A stretch of DNA of 64,000 nucleotides. Source: Isoperla grammatica. Taxonomy: Eukaryota > Arthropoda > Insecta > Plecoptera > Perlodidae. The position numbers and the translations under genes were made by a program. Positions 57,468 through 64,000 of the stretch are shown here, one piece after another. The stretch is taken from NCBI GenBank assembly GCA_945910005.1, contig OX246742.1:47766211-47830210 (forward strand), in the 5' to 3' direction. The notes under the pieces were generated by a model, which saw only the letters and a list, made by a program, of their open reading frames with translations, was not told the origin of the DNA and did not search any database. How positions within the stretch are numbered: position 1 is the first letter of the stretch; the number at the start of each line of letters is the position of its first letter.

Positions 57468-60400
57468 ATGTTTCGAAGCAGGAGCTGGTTTGGTGGCAGT
57501 TTATGGAAACCGAAAAATCCCCACTCTTTGGAACATCTTAAGTAAGTATAGCCTCGACTTAATGAGTAGACCCACATCTGTTAATAATATAGTACATTTT
57601 GAAATACAGCACTTAAGCCTAACATAGTTATAATGTAAGGACGACTCTATACGTCCGACTGGTCGGGCATGTTTGTTGTTTTAGGCTATACGTCCGACCA
57701 TTGGTCGGACAGGCAACATCTCGTACGCTATACGTCCGACTTGTCGATATGAATCGGGTCATGATCGATCGAACATAACCTCGAAAGTTAAAATGTGATG
57801 TGTATGTGCATAGGGCTTAGGCCTAGCCTAACGGCCGAATGCCGATGATACCCACGTTGCAATTGTGGTTAGCTTGGCATCATCTGGGTAAAAATAGCAT
57901 AAAATTTGATAGGGCTTACACAAATGGGCTAGGTAGGCTTAGGAAGTAGGGCCAGGCCCTAGACCAGCCTAGGCCTAGGACCTAGAAGCATTATGGGCCT
58001 TAGGCCTACCAGGTGAGCTCTTAGCTCGGCTAGGCTAGGACCTAGAAGCACTAGGGGCCTAGGCCTAGCCTAGGCCCTACAAGGTGAGCTTATGGACCGG
58101 CCAGGCCTAGCTGAGGACGGGTCCGGACCTAGGCTAGGCCTAGGCTAAAAAACAAGGCCAGGCCCAAGCCTACGTCTAAAGGAAGTATAGGCGAGCTTAT
58201 GGACCGGCCAGGCCTAGGCCCTAGCTGAGGACGGGTCCGGACCGGCCAGGCCTAGGCCCTAGCTGAGGACGGGTCCGGACCGGCCAGGCCTAGGCCCTAG
58301 CTGAGGACGGGTCCGGAGGCTAGGCCTAGGCTAAAAAACAAGGCCAGACCCAAGCCTACGTCTAAAGGAAGTATAGGCGAGCTTATGGACCGGCCAGGCC
58401 TAGGCCCCATCACAAAATCTAAATCTCATCCCGCCTTTCCACGGCTTCACCACGCTTCATCACGGAGCAGAGATGGAGCAGAGCACACGTCGTTTGCAAA
58501 CGGAAATGGACGAAGGACGATGATGGGGGCAGGCGGATATGAGGCACCCCGCGCATGCGCAGGTTTGGTCGGACGTATAGCCTAGAAGCTATTTGGACGT
58601 CCGACCAGTCGGACGTATATCCACTCCGATAATGTAAACATTAGGCCCTACATATGTCAATGTTATGTTAAATACTTCAAGGCTGCTGATGGGCCACTGG
58701 TGGCAACCTGTCCCAACTTCCCACCCACCCACCGTCATTACTTCATATCCCTCATTCTATTTCTAAATTCCCTTACTGTTTCACACTCAATAACACCCAA
58801 TCCACCAGGCTATAAGGCCCAGCCGCAGATTGATTGATTGATTGATTTCGGTCTTTATTATGGGCGGGATTAAGGCCAGTGAGGCCTTTTGAGAGCTTTA
58901 TTACTATTACTATCATGGAAGTAAGCTTAGCCTTGGCCTATATAGGGTACACACAACACCAAAACACAACAATGAAACAAATGAATTGAACTGATGGACA
59001 AACAAGCTGTCAAAAAAAATATATGAAGTTCTGAAGTTAGAAAAACAAATGTTCAGAACGTTTACAAACTTTCAGATAGTTGCTGTCCATTACTGAACAT
59101 AAATTTTAACTGGCGAGCAGTTACTATCGTTAATACTAATTGTTTCTCCTTATTATTTGCAAAGATATTACTTTGACAGCTTGTTGTTTGTCCACCAGTT
59201 CAATTCATTTATTCCATTGTTGTAGTTCGGCTGTTACGTCAGTTGCACGTTCCCTATAAGCTATACGCATTTGGTCACTCATAAGGTACCTAATTAGCAT
59301 CCTACAATTATTGTTGTCATCGCAGCTGACACGGGCCAGTGATGAGAATCTCTTCCACTCTCCCTTAGAAATACCAGTAGAGGTCCTCCACACGCTGGTC
59401 CTCTGCCTCCTTTCAACCCGGTTCCTCCCCCATCAAAACAAGGCCATCAGCACTTCTGACAAGGCCAAGTAGGCCTAATTTTATTGTACCCCATTACACT
59501 GTCAGCAGGGTTGTTCCATTCTACTACTGTCCATGCCCAGGAACAAGAACTTAATATCTAAACTTGGCTTTCGTTGTGTATAGCTGTGTCGATTGCTTAA
59601 ACCTTGAAAAGATTGACGTTTCGTATGTTACACTACCCATTTTCAGTGGTAACTTGAAGCAGAGTGAAGCTGGACCAAGTAGGTTTTACCCTGTGAGTGC
59701 TACTGTTTTAAATTATAATCTGTTTTTACTTTTCTTCTAGGTACCTGTATAATGTCTTATCAAAGAACCAAAATGTATCCGAGAATAACAGAGGACTCCT
59801 TGTTGAAACACTTCGCTCAATCGCTGAAATACTCATTTGGGGAGATCAGAATGACAGCAGTGTTTTTGAGTAAGATCAGCATCGACAATATTTCATATGC
59901 AAATGTCTACTTGACAGAATTATAAACAGGTTATAGGCACCAAGTTTGGCCACTGAGGGCACTAGTGAAAACGAATGGAGTGCTCAAGTGGCAATGTCAC
60001 GCAACTTTACGATGAAGTAGCGTCATTCTTCCTACGTCGATAGTGGCAAATTGTGAAAATTGTTTAATTAAATATGGCTTAAAATTTTTTGGACAGATTA
60101 TGAATCCCATCAGTCCATCTTAAAATGCAAGGTGCCATTTAAATCGGGACATGTTTTCTAATGATTGCACTGGACCGCACTGAGGCACCTTTAATAATTA
60201 AAACATCAATGCACAATACAATAGGCTCACCAGTGTGCACTGAGTGCAGCCCAGTGGAAAACTTCATTAGACTTACAAACAACACACAACAAACACAAAC
60301 ATAACAAGACAATAAAAACAAAAACAAACACACAGCAAAACAGAAACACAACACCAAGAAAATACAAACAAACAAAAAACAAGCTTTCACAATAATATCC

Positions 60401-63400
60401 GGCACCATTTTCAACCGCAGAATGCAATCATCAATAAGTTTCTACATTTGGCCACATATAGCGCTGTATGTACCAACACACGTTGCCTATGATTGTGTAT
60501 AAAATTGGTTAGGTGGCGACAAGGTCACAATATGTTAAGAATTTTAGTTGTATACCACAATTACCAACTTATAATAGGCCTGTAGTGTGAGACCATTCCT
60601 GTCCACAAATGTTAGACTTGAGCAATTTTACTATATTATAGCATTACGAATCTCAATGAGTAATATATTTCTACAAAATAATATAGGGCCTAAGTCTATT
60701 CAAAATACATCAGATAGGGTACATACATCTAGATTTAGAGAATGAATGACTATTAAAACGGTTTTTGCACTTTCCAGCTTTTTTCTTGAAAAGAACATGC
60801 TGTCTTTCTTTCTCAAAATTATGAAGCAAAAGTGCGGCAGCTACGTTTGTGTTCAACTACTTCAGACACTTAATATTCTCTTTGAGAACATCCGTAATGA
60901 GACTTCGCTATGTAAGTATTAACTAAATGTATTATTCTAGGTATTAGACAAGACATACATTATGCATCCACCCTCCACCACCTTTGAGGCCCAAAGTCAC
61001 AGGCAGAGTTAACCCCATCCGGCACCATTACCAGCTAATGTGATGTATTGATAATGTTATGTAAATGCAATTTGTACTAGGGCTATGTTAGTTGTAAGGA
61101 TATTACCTTAGGCCTATGCACTTTAATTAACCTACCTAATTGACATGTAATATACCCCGAACACATACTGTGTAAGGAGTCCAACATTACCCAATAGAAT
61201 ACAATACAATACAACACCTGTAGCATGGAGAATGTGATGCACCTGCTGTGCGGCTGAGTATGTAGGACTCCTAATCACCCCTCTCAGTGTTCGAATGACG
61301 GTACCTAACCGAACAAGACATGGAGAAGCCCATCGCAGAACATGCAGCACGAATGACTTACCATTTCATTCATGCTTCATCACCAGTACAGTATCAAATC
61401 TTTTCCTGCCAGCTGCAATCCTGGAGAGCTACAAAGGTGGGAATCGGCCCACCAGTGGATAACTAAATCACGCATTCCACCCAACGTAAACATCTGGTAA
61501 AGAGGAACCATGTCCCTGCTTCCCCTCCACCTTCTTAGCCTCCCAGCCCCTTCTTTCTGCCACTCCCCCCCCCCCCTCCACCCCCAACAGCCAATAGGGC
61601 CAGCTAGTTTAGTTCATAGTTCATAGATTATATTAGTTAGTAGTCTACTCCCAAGTGATCAAGGTCGTATACCGAAACGTCTCGAAAAACTTGGGTTGTC
61701 CATTATAATGTTGTTATTTAAGCTCTACCACAACGGTCTACAATTCAGGTAAGCTGTTTGGGTTCTGTCCTTCTACCTATCCTATTTTAGTCTACAATGT
61801 ACTAGCTTCACAATGAAAATTAAACTACCTAGTATTTAATTTAATATTTTTTCAGACTACTTACTCAGCAACAATCACGTCAACTCAATCATTGTCCACA
61901 AGTTCGATTTCTCTGACGAGGAAGTTATGGCGTACTACATCTCGTTTCTGAAGACTCTGTCGCTGAAACTGAACGCTCACACCATTCACTTCTTCTACAA
62001 CGAACACACCAACGACTTTCCTCTCTACACGGAGGCAATCAAGTTCTTCAATCACTCGGAGAGCATGGTATGTTAGCTGTGACGTAGCGAGGTATTACAC
62101 TACACATTCAATTGGTTGACTAAATATATTAAATTTGCATTAGTGGGACCTCGGTCCTGTTGCATGTATTGAATACGTAACATAACATATTGGTAGAGCC
62201 CGTTTTTATTTTTTTCCAAATTTTGTTTTTCAAAATGTAAATCTCGCGTTTTGGCGGTTTTATTTTTATAGGCACATAACAAGAAATAAAAAACGTTATA
62301 CATAATCAATTTAGGAATGTCACTTAAATAAAGATAATGTGAATGTATTTTAGAGTGCCTAGCGGCTTTGGATATTTATTATTGGAGGTAGATAGGAAGG
62401 AAACCAACAGCTTACCTTGTTGCTGACAACCTTCGGAGTTGGTAGACACATTAAAAACATAAAAAAACGTAGAAAGACACACAATAACGTCGAAACTGTT
62501 TCGGCCTGACGTGGCCTTGTTCACCCGACGAAGGTGGAGTGGAGACTGAGTCCTATAAATAAAGATGAAATAAAGATGTACTTTAGAAGAACAGTACTTC
62601 CTACTATTTCCTCTATATTTTAAATTCTTCTGCACGTTTTTTCTTACACTAACACTTATTTTTGGCCAATATTTAACACATTTTTGTTATTTCGGTCTTT
62701 TTTCGCAAATACAGATATTTCGTGGTTAAAGCTCCATAGGCCTTACCGCATTATTTCTCGATACAGAATTTGCATAACTAGCATGCTGACACAACACCTT
62801 GTACACAGTTATCATTTTTAGGGGTATAACTACAGTTTCATTTCTTAACACAAATCTTACTTGGCTCTACATATTGGTTCCAGTGTGGAAGTTCCAGGGT
62901 TCGTTTCCTGCTGTTATTGTCCGCCTGTTGCATGTTGGACCTGGATTGACTTGCAGGTACGCATCGCGGTGCGCACGCTCACGTTGAATGTGTACAAAGT
63001 GGACGACAAGTCGATGATCCAGTTTATCCGAGCCAAGACGGCGGCGCCCTATTTCTCCAACCTGGTCTGGTTCATCGGCAACCACATACTGGAGCTGGAC
63101 GCTTGCGTTCGCAACGATGCCGAGTGAGTATCCAGACTTGTCAGTATTGACAGCACTGTTGAAAAGGGATTTGTACGCTAGACATTGTTTTGTACGAACG
63201 GAAAACTACTAGAAAAGCTTCAAAACCCGTAATTCGACATTAAATTCATCAAGCGAGTGCGCTGGCACAACAACAACTTGACTTGATTTGCTAGTTCCCG
63301 TTTCTACCGCATGAGCGCGCATTGCAACTTTTAACCTCGAATCATTATAGATGTTATTTTGCTTATTAATAAAAGTTACAACTGTAGTAATTACAAGTAT

Positions 63401-63940
63401 CTGAAATTTGATCCGTGTAGTCCAAGTTCTTACGAACCCACAGTGCTTATTTAACACTTTTTCATGTTTTGTATTGAGTATTAACAGTATTGTTCGTTCT
63501 TAAGATACCCATTAGTAAGTTTTATTACTGAGTCATTAAGTTTGTTCTGTTTTAGTACTAGGTTTCCCCTCCATAATTAATTAATCTCATTTATTAAATT
63601 TGCACTAGTGGGACCTTTGTCATGTTGCAATATAGAATGTATTATCAGAACAGAATATTTTATTTTGATTGTACATTGTTGATTCCAGTATATATACTTG
63701 TGTATTACTGTGTACTGTAAACTTATTACAAGACTCGATTTGTTTGGTTTCAGCCACCAGAGTCAGAATCGCCTGTCCGACCTCGTGGCCGAACATCTCG
63801 ATCACCTTCACTACCTGAACGACATTCTGTGCTTAAACATTGCCGACCTAAACCAGGTGCTGACGGAGCATCTGCTCAACAAGCTGTTCATACCGCTCTA
63901 CATCTTCTCGCTGACAAAGTGTCGGCCCTCCCACGCCGAG
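57468..63940 (+). CDS. CLEC16A: CLEC16A (ema) N-terminal part, 301 residues, continues past window
   Basis: CLEC16A (Drosophila ema) is a membrane-trafficking protein of endosomes and autophagy/mitophagy; its N-terminal FPL domain is strongly conserved. Exons are 57468-57541, 59741-59869, 60778-60911, 61856-62067, 62957-63123 and 63754-63940, all in phase. The sequence follows the family almost without gaps: [110 protein letters not shown] and [19 protein letters not shown]. The start [10 protein letters not shown] matches the usual N-terminus. The last visible donor is GAG|GTGAGT at 63940. The C-terminal two thirds lie to the right. Confidence 0.97.
57639..58628. mobile_element. MULE-like palindromic element in CLEC16A intron 1
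   Basis: ATAATGTAA flanks at 57630-57638 and 58629-58637, a 9-bp duplication. Near both ends lies TATACGTCCGACTGGTCGG, inverted with respect to each other, and TATACGTCCGAC recurs at 57693 and 57729 and, inverted, near 58567. The first few terminal bases agree only loosely. The interior (about 58040-58400) consists of GGCCTAGG-rich tandem units of about 45 bp. No transposase. It begins about 97 bp after the CLEC16A exon 1 donor. Confidence 0.8.
58040..58410. repeat. Tandem GGCCTAGG-rich repeats
   Basis: Units containing GACCGGCCAGGCCTAGG and CTGAGGACGGGTCCGGA repeat four to five times, interspersed with AAAAAACAAGGCCAG blocks. Lies inside the MULE-like element. Confidence 0.85.
58638..59740. 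other. Remainder of CLEC16A intron 1
   Basis: Holds a (TTGA)n run at 58839-58858, probably a LINE tail. An inverted repeat joins 58979-59015 to 59172-59210 (arms of about 37 bp reading ATGAATTGAACTG...AAGCTGTCAAA), a MITE-like remnant. No exon seen. Confidence 0.5.
59870..60777. other. CLEC16A intron 2
   Basis: Intronic DNA with an A/C-rich low-complexity stretch at 60265-60385. Nothing else recognised. Confidence 0.4.
61030..61217 (+). mobile_element. LINE 3' end with (TACAA)n tail
   Basis: The segment GACATGTAATATACCCCGAACACATAC through TCCAACATTACCC parallels 7780-7835, with the same spacing, but ends in (TACAA)n at 61193-61217 rather than (TCTAA)n. It is a non-coding 3' end only, in CLEC16A intron 3. 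Confidence 0.65.
61649..61785 (+). mobile_element. Penelope terminal repeat fragment with hammerhead-like core
   Basis: Contains core GTGATCA, stem GGT...ACC, then GAAACGT, as in the motif at 51976-52014. About 80 bp later comes GGTAAGCTGTTTGGGTTC, the counterpart of the Penelope end near 51897. CCCAAG at 61650-61655 and CTTGGG at 61690-61695 can pair around the core. It lies in CLEC16A intron 3. Confidence 0.55.
62380..62620 (-). mobile_element. Penelope terminal repeat fragment with hammerhead-like core
   Basis: On the minus strand: CGTCGG, GTGAACA, A, GGCC...GGCC, GAAACAGTT, TCGACG (62488-62530), followed about 85 nt later by GGTAAGCTGTTGGTTTCC. Same layout as 51976-52014, with different sequence in the closing stem that still pairs. 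It lies in CLEC16A intron 4. Confidence 0.55.
63124..63753. other. CLEC16A intron 5
   Basis: Contains TTTGCACTAGTGGGACC near 63600, which also occurs with few changes near 62136 in intron 4, a shared short repeat. Nothing else recognised. Confidence 0.4.
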
Positions 63941-64000
63941 GTGAGTTGGGCTCGTTGTGCCGACGCAGTTTATGGGGGTCCAATCCTGGCTTGGAAGTGC

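Overview
This is eukaryotic DNA from an intron-rich, transposon-rich animal genome. Genes are split by GT-AG introns and matched by conserved animal protein families. The ZAD-type C2H2 zinc-finger gene favours an arthropod (ZAD proteins are greatly expanded there), but the species cannot be resolved from the window. The octamer TAGGCCTA and its AGGCCT core are scattered through host introns and intergenic DNA.

Genes, left to right. (1) PARN, minus strand, 2171-9773: nine exons give the first 390 residues of the poly(A)-specific ribonuclease; the 3' part lies beyond the left edge. (2) RPS2 (uS5), minus strand, 10829-22882 plus a likely 5'UTR exon near 23.4 kb; one intron is swollen by a 10.2-kb inverted-repeat element. 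(3) A small Maf bZIP factor, plus strand, 23657-24624, head-to-head with RPS2. (4) TRDMT1/DNMT2, minus strand, three coding exons between 30255 and 26138. Its first intron holds (5) a complete single-exon ZAD zinc-finger gene on the same strand, 27853-29844. (6) The C-terminal half of CTC1, the large subunit of the CST telomere complex, plus strand, twelve exons 31987-50510. (7) The 5' part of CLEC16A (Drosophila ema), plus strand, six exons 57468-63940, continuing past the right edge. Exon phases agree across every junction in all six spliced genes.

Mobile DNA fills most of the rest. It includes a 5'-truncated RNase H-bearing LINE (488-2041), decayed LINE tails, a 1.38-kb hAT remnant (5445-6824), the 10,174-bp element with 8-bp target duplication and 54-bp palindromic arrays (12272-22445), and a young LTR retroelement with 1,059-bp LTRs (33014-37632). 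There is also a nearly intact LINE reverse transcriptase (43354-45814), two ATCGATAT-rich hAT-like elements (47349-48169, 50643-51261), a pogo/Tigger-like MITE (51685-51859), a Penelope-like element with RT and GIY-YIG endonuclease (about 51870-53607), an internally reduplicated hAT-like element (54094-56050) and a MULE-like palindromic element (57639-58628). Target-site duplications could be read for most of these.

The genes do not form one pathway, although PARN, TRDMT1 and RPS2 all act on RNA or translation and CTC1 acts at telomeres. The strongest leads are the large foldback element in the RPS2 intron, hammerhead-ribozyme-like motifs in three Penelope terminal repeats that carry a swapped 3-8 core base pair, the nested same-strand zinc-finger gene, and a CTC1 gene with no visible N-terminal half.
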